From contig NZ_JAPDPE010000038.1 in NCBI RefSeq assembly GCF_026283955.1, forward strand, positions 1 to 39,626: 39,626 nucleotides of DNA, written 5' to 3'. The translations under genes and the position numbers were made by a program. Within the stretch, counting starts at the first letter, position 1. Each line of letters starts with the position of its first letter. The notes beneath the pieces were generated by a model. The model did no database searches. It had not been told where the DNA came from and worked only from the letters and a program-made list of their open reading frames with translations. Below, piece by piece: positions 1-8,859 of this stretch. This stretch comes from Dyella silvatica (GTDB lineage: Bacteria > Pseudomonadota > Gammaproteobacteria > Xanthomonadales > Rhodanobacteraceae).

Positions 1-695
1 TCATAAGCAACATGCGTGTCGGGCAAGGCCAACTTGCCCAGCACCTGTTGCTCGCGCCCGACCCGCGCGGCCAATTGAATTTGCCCAGCCTCGGTGGCGA
101 GTACAAACGGCGGCTGGCTAGGCAGCCGAACCGCCGCGCCAAGGCCGGTACCGGGACCGACCACCACCGCTGGGCCGGCATGCCCGACGGCGGCGCGTGC
201 CGGTGCGTTCAACGGCTGCGCGCCGTCGGCATCGATGTAGGCCGTTGCATATGCCAGCGCCTCGAAATCATTGAGCAAGGCAAGCTCGCTCAATGCCAAT
301 GCATCGGTAACCGCGGCCAGCACGATCGGCCACGGCAAATTGTCGTTGACGATGGCGCCGTCGTGGGCGTAACCCGCACAGGCAAGCACCAATCGGCGTG
401 GCTTGATGGCGAGTTCTTCGCAGAACGCATGCACGATGCCGTCCAGGCCGGCGTACTCGGCGCACTGGTAACTTCGATACGCCAGTATCGAAGGCATGCC
501 GCGCTTCGGCTGTGCCGCAACCAGCCCGATGCGCGCATGGGTACCGCCGACATCGGCGGCAAGAAATGCCCATGACTGATGGTCGAGTGACTGATGGTCG
601 AGCGCGTGCATCGCGGCGGTGGCGCCCGCGCTATGTTGACCTGCGCGAAAAGCGTCGTGCTCTTGTTGGTGGCCGGCCAAGATGTGCTCGCTCAT
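1..695 (-). CDS. glk: Glucokinase, C-terminal part cut off by window edge
   Basis: ATP-dependent glucokinase (bacterial Glk, hexokinase/actin fold), which phosphorylates cytosolic glucose to glucose-6-phosphate. The reading frame is open from the start at 695 to base 1, giving about 231 residues of an expected 320-340. The phosphate-1 ATP-binding motif AADVGGTHARIGL lies about 45 residues from the start. NDFEALAYA and VVVGPGTGLGAA (the Gly-rich ATP-site loop) and then ATEAGQ follow in the family order. The start at 695 is chosen because GGAG lies 8 nt upstream. It gives a long low-complexity N-terminal extension of about 43 residues, part of which comes from a 15-bp tandem duplication, so a later start is possible. 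It is transcribed away from the fucose operon and shares the 696-1080 promoter region with it. Confidence 0.9.
   Translation of the reverse strand, partial: MSEHILAGHQQEHDAFRAGQHSAGATAAMHALDHQSLDHQSWAFLAADVGGTHARIGLVAAQPKRGMPSILAYRSYQCAEYAGLDGIVHAFCEELAIKPRRLVLACAGYAHDGAIVNDNLPWPIVLAAVTDALALSELALLNDFEALAYATAYIDADGAQPLNAPARAAVGHAGPAVVVGPGTGLGAAVRLPSQPPFVLATEAGQIQLAARVGREQQVLGKLALPDTHVAY
573..602. repeat. Perfect 15-bp tandem duplication in the glk 5' end
   Basis: The unit TGACTGATGGTCGAG occurs twice back to back (573-587 and 588-602). Because 15 bp is five codons it stays in frame and encodes LDHQS twice in the N-terminal extension of glucokinase, just before the AFLAADVGGTH motif. Confidence 0.9.
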
Positions 696-840
696 ACATC
701 GCGCTCCAGGGAAACCCCGGCAAGCGCCGATGCCAAATCGCTGCGTGCTGGCTGAGTAAACCAATGCATGTGCATCCCCGAATGGCTGTGTCGCGATCCC
801 CGTCCGATCGCGACCAGCGCAAAGCCACCAATTTTTACTA

Positions 841-858
841 GCGAACTCATAATTCATA
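841..858 (+). promoter_or_regulatory. Upstream copy of fucose-operon promoter motif
   Basis: GCGAACTCATAATTCATA matches the later block at 931-948 at 15 of 18 positions, and the two copies are exactly 90 bp apart. Both lie in the AT-rich strip between the divergent glk and fucose dehydrogenase genes. I infer a regulator site, most simply for the IclR protein at 9009. The sequence alone does not show which protein binds. Confidence 0.4.
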
Positions 859-924
859 CTTAAATAGATCGTGACAAGCTGCACTGCAACACGGATTCTC
901 ACGATCTAATCGCGACGTTATGGA

Positions 925-956
925 TCACTTGTAAATTCATAATTCATATGTGCACA
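925..956 (+). promoter_or_regulatory. Promoter-proximal motif shared with fucP
   Basis: The block holds TCACTTGTA (925-933) followed by AATTCATATGTGCACA (941-956). The same 16-mer occurs in front of fucP on the minus strand (8875-8860) as AGTTCATATATGCACA, with 14 of 16 positions identical. TCACTTGTA is also repeated exactly at 8882-8890. The sharing between the two promoters of one pathway suggests a common regulator. The palindrome TGTGCACA (949-956) also resembles half of a CRP/Clp-type site, so catabolite control is an alternative. The rest of 696-1080 shows no gene. Confidence 0.5.
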
Positions 957-1080
957 CTAATCGCCGGGTGTAAAACATGCCGCTGAGTGGCATGCCACAT
1001 CATCCAGGGGGCTCGCTGCCCAGCCCTGCATCGATGCTCCGCTGACGCACGCCGAGGGCTTTAGCTCGCAGGATTTGGCC

Positions 1081-2112
1081 ATGGCAAAACCGACCGCCAA
1101 CGATGCTCGACATGAATCCGCCAGGCCGCCACGCAGCCGCCTGGCGGGTATCTCGCGACTCGCCTTTGGCGGTGCACCGATCGGCAATCTCTATCAAAGC
1201 GTAGGCGACGATGCCGCCTCGACCGCCATCCAGCAGGCGTGGCGCCAAGGCATCCGCCATTTCGATACCGCGCCCTATTACGGCTATGGGCTTAGCGAAA
1301 GCCGACTGGGCTCGGCGCTGGCGGCGCTGCCCCGCGACAGCTACACGCTATCGACCAAAACCGGTCGCCTGATCGAGCCTGCCAACGGGCGTATCGATCA
1401 TGCCGACGGTTTCGTCGTCGATGGCCGGCAAGCGGTTTTCGACTACAGCCGCGACGGCATTTTGCGCTCGGTCGAGGCCAGTTTGAGGCGGTTGCGCACC
1501 GAGCACATCGATGTGCTTTTGCTGCATGACATCGGGGCACTGACCCATGGCGCCGATCACCCGCGGATACTGCGCCAGGCGTTGGATGAAGCACTGCCGG
1601 CCATGGCCGATCTGCGCAGCCAGGGCATCTGCGCCGCCATCGGCCTGGGCGTCAACGAAGAGGAGGTCTGCCTGCAGGTCATGCCGCTGTTCGACCTGGA
1701 CGTCATCATGCTGGCCGGCCGCTATACGTTATTCGAGCAACACGATAGCCAACGCGTCATGGCGCAGGCGATCGAGCGCGGCATCGCGATACTCGCCGCC
1801 GGCCCCTATAACTCCGGCCTGCTCAGCGGCGCGGACCGCCCAGGCGCCACTTACAACTACGCCCCGGCCGATCCGGCAACTCAGGCACGAGCGCAACGTT
1901 TCTACGACATCTGCGCGCAGTGCAACACCGATGTCGGCGCGGCGGCGATACAGTTTCCGCTCGCTCATCCCGCCGTAGCCAGTGTCGTCTGCGGCATGCG
2001 CTCAACCGAAGAAGTGAGCAGCGCCGTTTCCCGCCTTGAGGCGCAGGTACCGGCGCAGGCATGGGCACGACTGCGCGAGGCCGGCTTACTCGACGGCGCG
2101 ATGAGCCCATGA
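1081..2112 (+). CDS. Aldo/keto reductase, L-fucose dehydrogenase
   Basis: 343 residues of the aldo/keto reductase family (D-threo-aldose/L-fucose dehydrogenase branch). It would oxidise L-fucose to L-fuconolactone with NAD(P)+, the first step of the oxidative pathway described in Xanthomonas campestris. The AKR catalytic tetrad is visible: Asp62 in RHFDTAP, Tyr67 in YYGYG, Lys93 in LSTKTGR and His149 in VLLLHDIG. The ATG at 1081 is preferred over the in-frame TTG at 1075 because AGGA lies 7 nt before it. It is the first gene of a tightly coupled operon, and its TGA overlaps the next ATG (ATGA, 2109-2112). Substrate assignment rests on the neighbours. The fold alone would also allow a pyridoxal or arabinose dehydrogenase. 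Confidence 0.88.
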   Translation: MAKPTANDARHESARPPRSRLAGISRLAFGGAPIGNLYQSVGDDAASTAIQQAWRQGIRHFDTAPYYGYGLSESRLGSALAALPRDSYTLSTKTGRLIEPANGRIDHADGFVVDGRQAVFDYSRDGILRSVEASLRRLRTEHIDVLLLHDIGALTHGADHPRILRQALDEALPAMADLRSQGICAAIGLGVNEEEVCLQVMPLFDLDVIMLAGRYTLFEQHDSQRVMAQAIERGIAILAAGPYNSGLLSGADRPGATYNYAPADPATQARAQRFYDICAQCNTDVGAAAIQFPLAHPAVASVVCGMRSTEEVSSAVSRLEAQVPAQAWARLREAGLLDGAMSP

Positions 2113-2987
2113 TCATCGTCGATGCGCATCAACATTATTGGAGCGTGCGGCGCGGCGACTATGGCTGGCTCGACACCGCGCCGGAAACATTGCGGCGCGA
2201 CTATTTGCCCGACGATCTACGCGCGCAACGCGACCAGGCCCAGGTATGGCGGACGGTGCTGGTGCAGGCCGCGCCGAGCGAGGCGGAAACACGTTATCTG
2301 TTCGAGCTGGCGCGCAGCGAGCCCAGCATCGCCGGCGTGGTCGGCTGGGTCGACTTTGCAGCCAGCGATGTGCGCCAACGTATCGACAACCTGGTCCGCG
2401 ATGGCGATGGCCGCCTGCTTGGCCTGCGACCGATGGCGCAGGATATCGCCGACCCCGACTGGCTGGCCCGCCCGGCCCTCGATGCGGCCTTCGATGCCCT
2501 GCAGGCACATGACCTCGCCTTCGACGCGCTGGTTCGCCTGGATCAACTACCGGCCTTGCGGCAACGACTTTCGCGCGAACATTCCCTGCGCGCCGTGCTG
2601 GACCATGCAGGCAAACCGGATATCGCCCATGGCGAGTTCGACGGTTGGTCTGTGCAAATCACCAAGCTCGCCGAGCACAGCCGCTTGCACTGCAAGTTTT
2701 CCGGCCTGCTCACCCAGCTCGCCCCTGGCCAGGGCGAAAGCGCCATCGATCGCTATGTCGAACATCTCTTCGAGCGCTTTGGCGCGTCGCGCCTGCTGTG
2801 GGGCAGCGACTGGCCGGTGCTGACCACGCAAAGCGGCTACGCCCATTGGCTCGGCCTCGCGCAAAGCTACGCGAAACGTCTGGCACCGGCGCGGCTCTGC
2901 GACATTTTCCGCGGCAACGCCAGCGCCTTTTATCGATTGGACACGGCCGCGCCCACTCATCCGCCACTCGATGGAAATCTCGCATGA
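2109..2987 (+). CDS. Amidohydrolase, L-fuconolactonase
   Basis: 292-residue amidohydrolase-2 (metal-dependent hydrolase) family protein, expected to open L-fucono-lactone to L-fuconate in the cytosol. Seen in the sequence: HQH (His7, His9) near the N-terminus as in the family's metal site, the third histidine in VLDHAGKP (His166), CKFSGL, and the closing aspartate in LLWGSDWPV (Asp234). The longer upstream frame is rejected because this ATG overlaps the stop of the dehydrogenase by ATGA and starts directly with the MIIVDAHQHYW signature. The place between fucose dehydrogenase and fuconate dehydratase fixes the role. Confidence 0.9.
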   Translation: MIIVDAHQHYWSVRRGDYGWLDTAPETLRRDYLPDDLRAQRDQAQVWRTVLVQAAPSEAETRYLFELARSEPSIAGVVGWVDFAASDVRQRIDNLVRDGDGRLLGLRPMAQDIADPDWLARPALDAAFDALQAHDLAFDALVRLDQLPALRQRLSREHSLRAVLDHAGKPDIAHGEFDGWSVQITKLAEHSRLHCKFSGLLTQLAPGQGESAIDRYVEHLFERFGASRLLWGSDWPVLTTQSGYAHWLGLAQSYAKRLAPARLCDIFRGNASAFYRLDTAAPTHPPLDGNLA

Positions 2988-3052
2988 ACGAGCATGACCT
3001 CAATCGCCGCTCTTACCGCCTCGGGGCACACCGCGTGGAGACACGCGCATGA
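2984..3052 (+). CDS. 22-codon ORF coupled to both neighbours
   Basis: A tiny frame whose ATG overlaps the fuconolactonase stop (ATGA at 2984-2987) and whose TGA overlaps the next gene's ATG (ATGA at 3049-3052). It would encode a basic, histidine- and arginine-rich 22-residue peptide (MNEHDLNRRSYRLG and so on) that I do not recognise. It has only a weak ribosome site (TGGA), so it would depend on re-initiation. It may be a translational-coupling leader, the stump of a deleted gene, or chance. The following gene has its own GGAG at 3037-3040. Confidence 0.25.
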   Translation: MNEHDLNRRSYRLGAHRVETRA

Positions 3053-4629
3053 GCGGCCGCCTAAGCGGCAAACACGCCTTGATTACCGCCGCCGGCGCGG
3101 GCATCGGTCGCGCCACCGCCATCGCTTTCGCCGCGGCTGGCGCGCAGGTACTGGCCACCGATATCGATGCCGCTGCATTGACCGCGCTGGCTGCCGAGCA
3201 TCCATCGATTCGTACCCGCGTGCTGGATGTCACCCGTGTCGACGATATCCATGCCCTGCTCGCCGGCGATGAACCGCTCGATGTGCTCTTCAACTGCGCC
3301 GGCTATGTCCACGCGGGCAGCATCCTCGACACCGACGAAGCCAGCTGGCGACGCTCGTTCCAGATCAATGTCGACAGCATGTTTCTCCTATGCAAGGCGG
3401 TGCTGCCGGGCATGCTCGAGCGCGGCAGCGGCAGCATCGTCAACATGGCGTCGGTGGCATCCAGTATCAAAGGCGTACCGAACCGTTTCGCCTACGGCGC
3501 CACCAAGGCCGCGGTGATCGGGCTCACCCGTTCGATCGCCGCGGATTTCGTATCTCGCGGCGTGCGCTGCAACGCGATCTGTCCGGGCACGGTGAAAACG
3601 CCATCGCTTGGCGAGCGCGTGCGCGCGCTGGGCGGCGATGAAGATGCCGTTTGGCGCAGCTTCACCGAGCGGCAGCCGATGGGCCGCCTGGGCCGACCCG
3701 AAGAAATCGCCGCGTTGGCGCTCTACCTGGCCTCCGACGAATCCGCATTCACCACCGGCATGAAACTTGTCCGTTATGGCGACCCAGGCGCGGAGCGGCC
3801 GGGGCTTATCGATGACGCAGGCGAACTGAGAGACCTGTCGAGCGTTATCGCCGACATCGATCAACACGCGCTAAGCCGCGCTGGCCGGCAACGCTTGGCC
3901 GCGATCGATCCGAAGACCCTGCCCAAGGTGGCCGACAAGCCGCGCTTCGGCGCTCCCATCGCGCGAGTCGGCAAGATGATTTGCGTGGGCATGAACTACG
4001 CCGAGCACGCCGCGGAAACCAACGCACCGGTCCCCGAGCAACCGGTGCTTTTCATGAAAGCCACCAGCGCCATCATGGGGCCTAACGACGACGTGGTGAT
4101 CCCGCGCGGCTCATCGAAAACCGATTGGGAGGTCGAGCTCGGCGTGGTCATCGGCGAGCTGGCTCGCGATGTCAGCGTGGCCGCAGCGCTGGACCATGTC
4201 GCCGGCTACCTGGTGGTCAACGACCTGTCCGAGCGCGAGTTCCAGCTCGAGCACGGCGGCCAGTGGGTGAAAGGCAAAAGCTGCGACACCTTCGGCCCGC
4301 TCGGGCCATACCTGGTCACCACCGATGAAGTCCCCGACCCGCAGCAGCTGGGCCTGTGGCTGGAGGTCAACGGCCACCGCTACCAGACCGGCAACACCCG
4401 CACGATGATCTTCGGCGTGGCAACCCTGGTCAGCTACATCAGCCGCTACATGACGCTGATGCCCGGCGATGTGATCAGCACCGGTACCCCCGCCGGGGTC
4501 GGCCTGGGGCTGAAGCCACCCAGCTATCTGCGCGCCGGCGACGTGATCGAGCTGGGTATCGACGGCCTGGGCCGGCAGCGCCAGCAAGTCCGCGCACACC
4601 CTGCCGATGGAGGCCGCGCTGCATGGTGA
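3049..4629 (+). CDS. Fused SDR (2-keto-3-deoxy-L-fuconate dehydrogenase) and FAH hydrolase
   Basis: 526 residues joining two enzymes that are separate proteins in the known pathway. Residues 1-237 are a short-chain dehydrogenase with [12 protein letters not shown] (82-85), Asn107, Ser135 and YxxxK (Tyr149, Lys153). It would oxidise 2-keto-3-deoxy-L-fuconate at C4. Residues 238-526 are a fumarylacetoacetate-hydrolase-family protein with the acidic metal ligands in WEVELG (Glu361, Glu363) and NDLSERE (Asp392). It would cleave the 2,4-diketo acid to pyruvate and L-lactate. The junction is abrupt: the SDR reads SAFTTG and then directly [10 protein letters not shown], the usual FAH N-terminus with its Met (codon at 3760). 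The customary SDR ending (a short stretch with DGGW) and its stop are absent. This is consistent with an in-frame deletion. Both halves otherwise look intact. Confidence 0.9.
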   Translation: MSGRLSGKHALITAAGAGIGRATAIAFAAAGAQVLATDIDAAALTALAAEHPSIRTRVLDVTRVDDIHALLAGDEPLDVLFNCAGYVHAGSILDTDEASWRRSFQINVDSMFLLCKAVLPGMLERGSGSIVNMASVASSIKGVPNRFAYGATKAAVIGLTRSIAADFVSRGVRCNAICPGTVKTPSLGERVRALGGDEDAVWRSFTERQPMGRLGRPEEIAALALYLASDESAFTTGMKLVRYGDPGAERPGLIDDAGELRDLSSVIADIDQHALSRAGRQRLAAIDPKTLPKVADKPRFGAPIARVGKMICVGMNYAEHAAETNAPVPEQPVLFMKATSAIMGPNDDVVIPRGSSKTDWEVELGVVIGELARDVSVAAALDHVAGYLVVNDLSEREFQLEHGGQWVKGKSCDTFGPLGPYLVTTDEVPDPQQLGLWLEVNGHRYQTGNTRTMIFGVATLVSYISRYMTLMPGDVISTGTPAGVGLGLKPPSYLRAGDVIELGIDGLGRQRQQVRAHPADGGRAAW

Positions 4630-5942
4630 AGATAACCGCGCTCGATACCTACGATGTTCGCTTTCCGACCTCGCGCGAGCTGGATGGCTCGGATGCAATG
4701 AATCCGGACCCGGATTATTCGGCCGCCTATGTCGTACTGCGCACCGACGACGCCCGGCATCTGGCCGGCCACGGTTTTGTATTCACCATCGGCCGCGGCA
4801 ACGACGTGCAGAAAGCCGCGCTCGATGCCTTGCGGCCCTTCGTGCTCGGCCTGACCCTCGACCAGGTGATCGGCGATCTCGGCGGCTTTGCCAACCGCTT
4901 GATCGGCGATTCGCAGCTGCGCTGGCTAGGCCCTGAAAAAGGCGTCATGCACATGGCCATCGGTGCGCTGATCAACGCCGCCTGGGACCTGGCCGCGCGC
5001 CACGCAGGCAAGCCGCTGTGGCGATTTATCGCCGAGCTGTCGCCGCAGCAAATCGTCAACGTGATCGACTTTCGTTACCTTACCGACGTGCTTACCCCCG
5101 AACAGGCGCTGGCCCTGCTTCGCGCCGCCGAGCCGGGCAAGCAGGAGCGCATCGGGCAATTGCTCGCCGAAGGCTATCCCGCTTACACCACGTCGCCGGG
5201 CTGGCTTGGCTACTCCGACGAAAAAATGCAGCGACTGGCGCGCGAGGCCGTCGCGGATGGCTTTCGCACGATCAAGCTCAAGGTCGGCCTGAATCTGGAC
5301 GACGATGTGCGGCGCTGCCGCCTGGCCCGCGCAACCGTCGGCCCGGATATCCATATTGCCGTCGACGCCAACCAGCGCTGGGATGTGCCGCAAGCCATCG
5401 CATGGCTGCACCGGCTCGCCGATGCCAACCTTGCCTGGATTGAAGAGCCGACCAGCCCGGACGACATCCTCGCCCACGCGACGATTCGCCGGGCGGTGGC
5501 GCCGACGCCGGTGTCCACCGGCGAGCACACCCACAATCGGGTCATGTTCAAGCAGTTGTTCCAGGCCGGCGCGGTCGATCTGGTGCAGATCGACGCCGCC
5601 CGCGTCGGTGGCGTCAACGAGAATCTGGCCATTCTTCTGCTCGCCGCGAAATTTGGCGTGCGCGTGTTTCCGCACGCCGGCGGCGTGGGCCTGTGCGAAC
5701 TGGTGCAGCATTTGGCCATGGCCGATTTCATTGCGATCAGCGGCAAGAAAGAAGACCGTGCGATCGAGTTCGTCGATCATCTGCACGAGCATTTCGTTCA
5801 CCCTGTAACCATTCGCCACGGCCGCTACATCGCACCCGACGCCGCGGGGTTTTCCGCGCAAATGCACGACCGCTCCATCGCCGAGTACAGCTATCCGGAC
5901 GGCCCGGCCTGGCACGAATCAGCGGACGCACTGAGGGCCTGA
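4623..5942 (+). CDS. L-fuconate dehydratase
   Basis: 439-residue enolase-superfamily enzyme of the mandelate racemase subgroup, dehydrating L-fuconate to 2-keto-3-deoxy-L-fuconate with Mg2+. The active site is complete and in the same numbering as I recall for the characterised Xanthomonas enzyme: KLK (Lys218, Lys220), metal ligands Asp248, Glu274 (WIEEP) and Glu301 (STGEHTHN), and the Asp324-His351 dyad (QIDAAR; FPHAGG). ATG 4623 overlaps the end of the fusion gene by 7 nt, showing translational coupling. The longer upstream frame is discarded because the protein begins properly with [17 protein letters not shown]. Confidence 0.95.
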   Translation: MVKITALDTYDVRFPTSRELDGSDAMNPDPDYSAAYVVLRTDDARHLAGHGFVFTIGRGNDVQKAALDALRPFVLGLTLDQVIGDLGGFANRLIGDSQLRWLGPEKGVMHMAIGALINAAWDLAARHAGKPLWRFIAELSPQQIVNVIDFRYLTDVLTPEQALALLRAAEPGKQERIGQLLAEGYPAYTTSPGWLGYSDEKMQRLAREAVADGFRTIKLKVGLNLDDDVRRCRLARATVGPDIHIAVDANQRWDVPQAIAWLHRLADANLAWIEEPTSPDDILAHATIRRAVAPTPVSTGEHTHNRVMFKQLFQAGAVDLVQIDAARVGGVNENLAILLLAAKFGVRVFPHAGGVGLCELVQHLAMADFIAISGKKEDRAIEFVDHLHEHFVHPVTIRHGRYIAPDAAGFSAQMHDRSIAEYSYPDGPAWHESADALRA

Positions 5943-5947
5943 TTGCC

Positions 5948-7102
5948 ATGAGCACACCGATCACCAACGTGATGGATCTGCGCGCGCTGGCGAAGCGCCG
6001 CGTGCCGCAAGCCTTCTTCGAATACGCCGACCGCGGCTCTTATGACGAGGTGACCTTGCGCGAGAACCGCCAGGCCTTCGACCGTATCAAGCTGCGCCAG
6101 CGCGTGATGGCCGATGTCGACAACCGCTCGCTGGCGACCAGCATCCTCGGCCAGCCGGTGTCGATGCCACTGGCGATCGCGCCGACCGGGCTCACCGGCC
6201 TGCAGCACGGTAGCGGCGAGATTCACGGTGCCCGCGCGGCCACGGCGGCCGGCATTCCGTTCTGCCTGAGCACCATGTCAATCTGCTCGATCGAGCAGGT
6301 ACACGCCGCGGTAGCCGCGCCGTTCTGGTTTCAGGTCTATGTGATGCGCGACCGTGGCTTCACCCGCGAACTGATCGAGCGCGCCAAGGCGGCCGGCTGT
6401 TCGGCGCTGATGCTTACCGCCGACCTCACGGTACAGGGCCAGCGCCACCGCGAAATCAAGAACGGGCTCTCGGTACCGCCCAAGTTGACCTTGCGCAACC
6501 TGCTGGATATCGCCAGCAAGCCGCGCTGGGCCATGAGCGTGTTGCAAGCGCCCAGCCGCTCGTTCGGAAACCTGCAAGGCCGTATCGGTGGTTCGGACAG
6601 CCTCACCACCCTGGCCCAGTGGATCGCCAGTCAGTTCGATCCCAGCTTGAACTGGAAGGATCTCGAATGGATTCGCCAGCTGTGGCCGGGCAAGCTGATC
6701 ATCAAGGGCATCATGGATCCGCGAGATGCCGTTATCGCCGCTGATCACGCTGTCGACGCCATCGTGGTCTCCAACCATGGCGGCCGCCAGCTGGACGGCG
6801 CACCCGCGAGCATCGATGTACTTCGCTCCATCGCCCAGGTCAGCGCCGATCGCCTAGAGGTGCTCTTCGACGGCGGCATCCTCAGCGGACAAGATCTACT
6901 CAAGGCGCTGGCCAGTGGCGCACGCGCAGGGCTCATCGGTAAAGCTTTTCTGTACGGCCTGGGTGCCATGGGCGAGGCCGGCGTGACACGCACCATCGAA
7001 ATCATCCGCCGCGAACTCAGCGTGAGCATGGCGCTGACCGGGCAGACCGATGCGCGAGCTATCTCGCCGGATGTGCTCTGGCGCAGCGAACCCAACGGCT
7101 AG
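5948..7102 (+). CDS. lldD: FMN-dependent L-lactate dehydrogenase
   Basis: 384-residue alpha-hydroxy-acid oxidase/dehydrogenase (TIM barrel, FMN), membrane-associated in relatives, passing electrons to the respiratory chain. Motifs: TGLTG near the FMN site, FQVYV, Lys253 (LIIKGI), and catalytic His277 and Arg280 in SNHGGRQLDG. GKAFLYGLG replaces the more usual GRAFLY. It starts 5 nt after the dehydratase. Since the pathway releases L-lactate, a dedicated lactate dehydrogenase as the last gene is a sensible ending: both C3 halves of fucose become pyruvate. Other 2-hydroxy acids remain possible substrates. Confidence 0.9.
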   Translation: MSTPITNVMDLRALAKRRVPQAFFEYADRGSYDEVTLRENRQAFDRIKLRQRVMADVDNRSLATSILGQPVSMPLAIAPTGLTGLQHGSGEIHGARAATAAGIPFCLSTMSICSIEQVHAAVAAPFWFQVYVMRDRGFTRELIERAKAAGCSALMLTADLTVQGQRHREIKNGLSVPPKLTLRNLLDIASKPRWAMSVLQAPSRSFGNLQGRIGGSDSLTTLAQWIASQFDPSLNWKDLEWIRQLWPGKLIIKGIMDPRDAVIAADHAVDAIVVSNHGGRQLDGAPASIDVLRSIAQVSADRLEVLFDGGILSGQDLLKALASGARAGLIGKAFLYGLGAMGEAGVTRTIEIIRRELSVSMALTGQTDARAISPDVLWRSEPNG

Positions 7103-7113
7103 CAAGGCCTGGG

Positions 7114-7479
7114 CTAGCGCGGATTGTCCTCGGCGATACAGTCAGCCAGCGAAAACAAGCGCGTCATCGGCACCCATTTCTGTCCAGCCTCAGCCCACGG
7201 CAGCGGCTGCTGGAAGGTGTCCATCAGGTTTTCCCAGGCCTGCACCCGCGGGTCGGCCGCATCGGCAGCCCGTTTGGCCTGCTCGTCAAAATCGGCCGCG
7301 ACATCCACGACCAGCACCAGCCGGTTGCCGCTGCGAAAAATTTCCATATCGAGAATGCCGGCCGCGCGTATCGAGGCGACGATCTCCGGCCAGATACGTT
7401 CGGCGCTATGCCAACGCTCGTACTCGGCGATCGATGCGGCATCGTCTTTCAGGTCCAGGGCGAAATACCGGCGGGGCAT
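7114..7479 (-). CDS. L-rhamnose mutarotase-family protein, probable L-fucose mutarotase
   Basis: 121-residue member of the RhaM/DUF718 family of dimeric alpha-beta barrel mutarotases, which interconvert alpha and beta anomers of 6-deoxy-hexoses. The N-terminus (RRYFALDLKDD), EYERWH and the tryptophan-rich end (PLPWAEAGQKW) fit the family. It starts 3 nt after fucP, so both are on one transcript, and its role here is most likely to supply the anomer used by fucose dehydrogenase. It is not related to the unrelated FucU mutarotase. Its stop faces the lldD stop across 11 nt. Confidence 0.85.
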   Translation of the reverse strand: MPRRYFALDLKDDAASIAEYERWHSAERIWPEIVASIRAAGILDMEIFRSGNRLVLVVDVAADFDEQAKRAADAADPRVQAWENLMDTFQQPLPWAEAGQKWVPMTRLFSLADCIAEDNPR

Positions 7480-7482
7480 GGG

Positions 7483-8796
7483 TTAGCGCGCCTCACCCGT
7501 GGTCAAGGCGCCGTAGCGGCAGGCAAACAACAGCACCACCACAAAACTGACCACCGGCACCGACATCGCGCGCGCGATGCCGCCGACATCCGATGCCGCA
7601 CCCATTGCCGCGGTCAGCACCGCGCCGCCAATAATGGTCATCACCAGCATGGCCGAACCGAGCTTGCGCTCTTCGTCGCCGCGCCCTTCCACACCGAGCG
7701 CAAAAATCGTCGGGTACATCACCGACATGAAGAAACTGCACGCCACTAGCGCGTAGGCGCCGACATGGCCTGTCCACAGTACGGCCAGACCGGCAAGCAG
7801 CACATTCAGCGTGGAAAACGCGGCCAGCAATCGCACCGGCGCTATATACCTCATCAACACCGTGCCGGCGAACCGGCCCGCCATAAAGCACACCAGCGAA
7901 GCGGTCAGGTAGTTGGCGGCCTCTTTCGCCGACGTCCCCGGCATGGTGCCTTGCACGTAGCGAATCAGATAACTCCAGACACCTACTTGGGCGCCCACAT
8001 AAAAGAACTGCGCCGCCAAAGCCCAGCGGAACCGATGATCGCCCAGCAACTTGCCCAGCACACTGCGGCCAGCGGAGCTGAGCACCTCATCGTCGGCGTG
8101 ATGCGGCAACGGAAAACGCGTCACCAGGATCAGCAAGGCCCAACCAAGCACCGCCAATCCAATCACCAGATAGGGCAGCTGCACCGCGCTGGTTTCTTGG
8201 GCCAGATAGGCGCTGCGGGTGAGCGCACTCATGGCCGCCAGTTGCGCTGGCGATTTCTCGATACCTGAAAAAATGAATTGCTGGCCGATAAGAATGCCAG
8301 TGATCGATCCAAGCGGATTGAATGCCTGAGCGAGATTGAGCCGGTACGCGGCGGTCTCGCGCGGGCCAAGCAAGGTGACAAAGGGGTTCGCCGACGTTTC
8401 CAGGAAGGCCAGGCCGCTGGCGATCACGAACAGCGCAAACAGAAAGAATCCGTAAGTGCCCAGCGACGCTGCCGGCCAGAACAGCAGCGCGCCCACGCCA
8501 TAGAGGGTAAGCCCACAGATCACCGCGTTCTTATAGCCGAAACGGCGCATGAAAATACCCGCGGGGATGGCCACCAGAAAGTAGCCCAGGTAAAACGCGC
8601 TCTGCACCAGACCGGCCTGAAAGTCAGTCAGCGTGAAGACTTTCTTGAATTGCGTAATGAGCACGTCATTCAAATTGTTGGCGACGCCCCACAGAAAGAA
8701 TAGGCTGATGATCAACACCAGCGGCAGCAGCGACGCCCGGGCCGCCTGCCGCACAGGCGTGACCATGGGCAGCTCGCGTTCTGTGGTCGTACTCAC
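7483..8796 (-). CDS. fucP: L-fucose:H+ symporter
   Basis: 437-residue major facilitator superfamily transporter of the fucose-galactose-glucose:H+ symporter family with 12 predicted membrane helices. FFLWGVANNLND and FQAGLVQSAFYLGYF closely follow Escherichia coli FucP. The two residues needed for proton coupling there, Asp46 and Glu135, are present as Asp44 (NLND) and Glu133 (FLET). The start is GTG with GAGGAG 8 nt upstream. The 7483 stop is 3 nt from the mutarotase start. It is divergent from the IclR gene, with operator-like sites between them. Confidence 0.93.
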   Translation of the reverse strand: MSTTTERELPMVTPVRQAARASLLPLVLIISLFFLWGVANNLNDVLITQFKKVFTLTDFQAGLVQSAFYLGYFLVAIPAGIFMRRFGYKNAVICGLTLYGVGALLFWPAASLGTYGFFLFALFVIASGLAFLETSANPFVTLLGPRETAAYRLNLAQAFNPLGSITGILIGQQFIFSGIEKSPAQLAAMSALTRSAYLAQETSAVQLPYLVIGLAVLGWALLILVTRFPLPHHADDEVLSSAGRSVLGKLLGDHRFRWALAAQFFYVGAQVGVWSYLIRYVQGTMPGTSAKEAANYLTASLVCFMAGRFAGTVLMRYIAPVRLLAAFSTLNVLLAGLAVLWTGHVGAYALVACSFFMSVMYPTIFALGVEGRGDEERKLGSAMLVMTIIGGAVLTAAMGAASDVGGIARAMSVPVVSFVVVLLFACRYGALTTGEAR

Positions 8797-8859
8797 ATCC
8801 GCTACTCCTCGCTAACGTGCCGGACTAAGCCCGGCGGGTTATGGCAGCCTGGAGACTGA

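Noticed and set aside
4926-5915. 329-codon minus-strand frame across the fuconate dehydratase
   Set aside because: Antisense to a gene with a complete active site; no family features.
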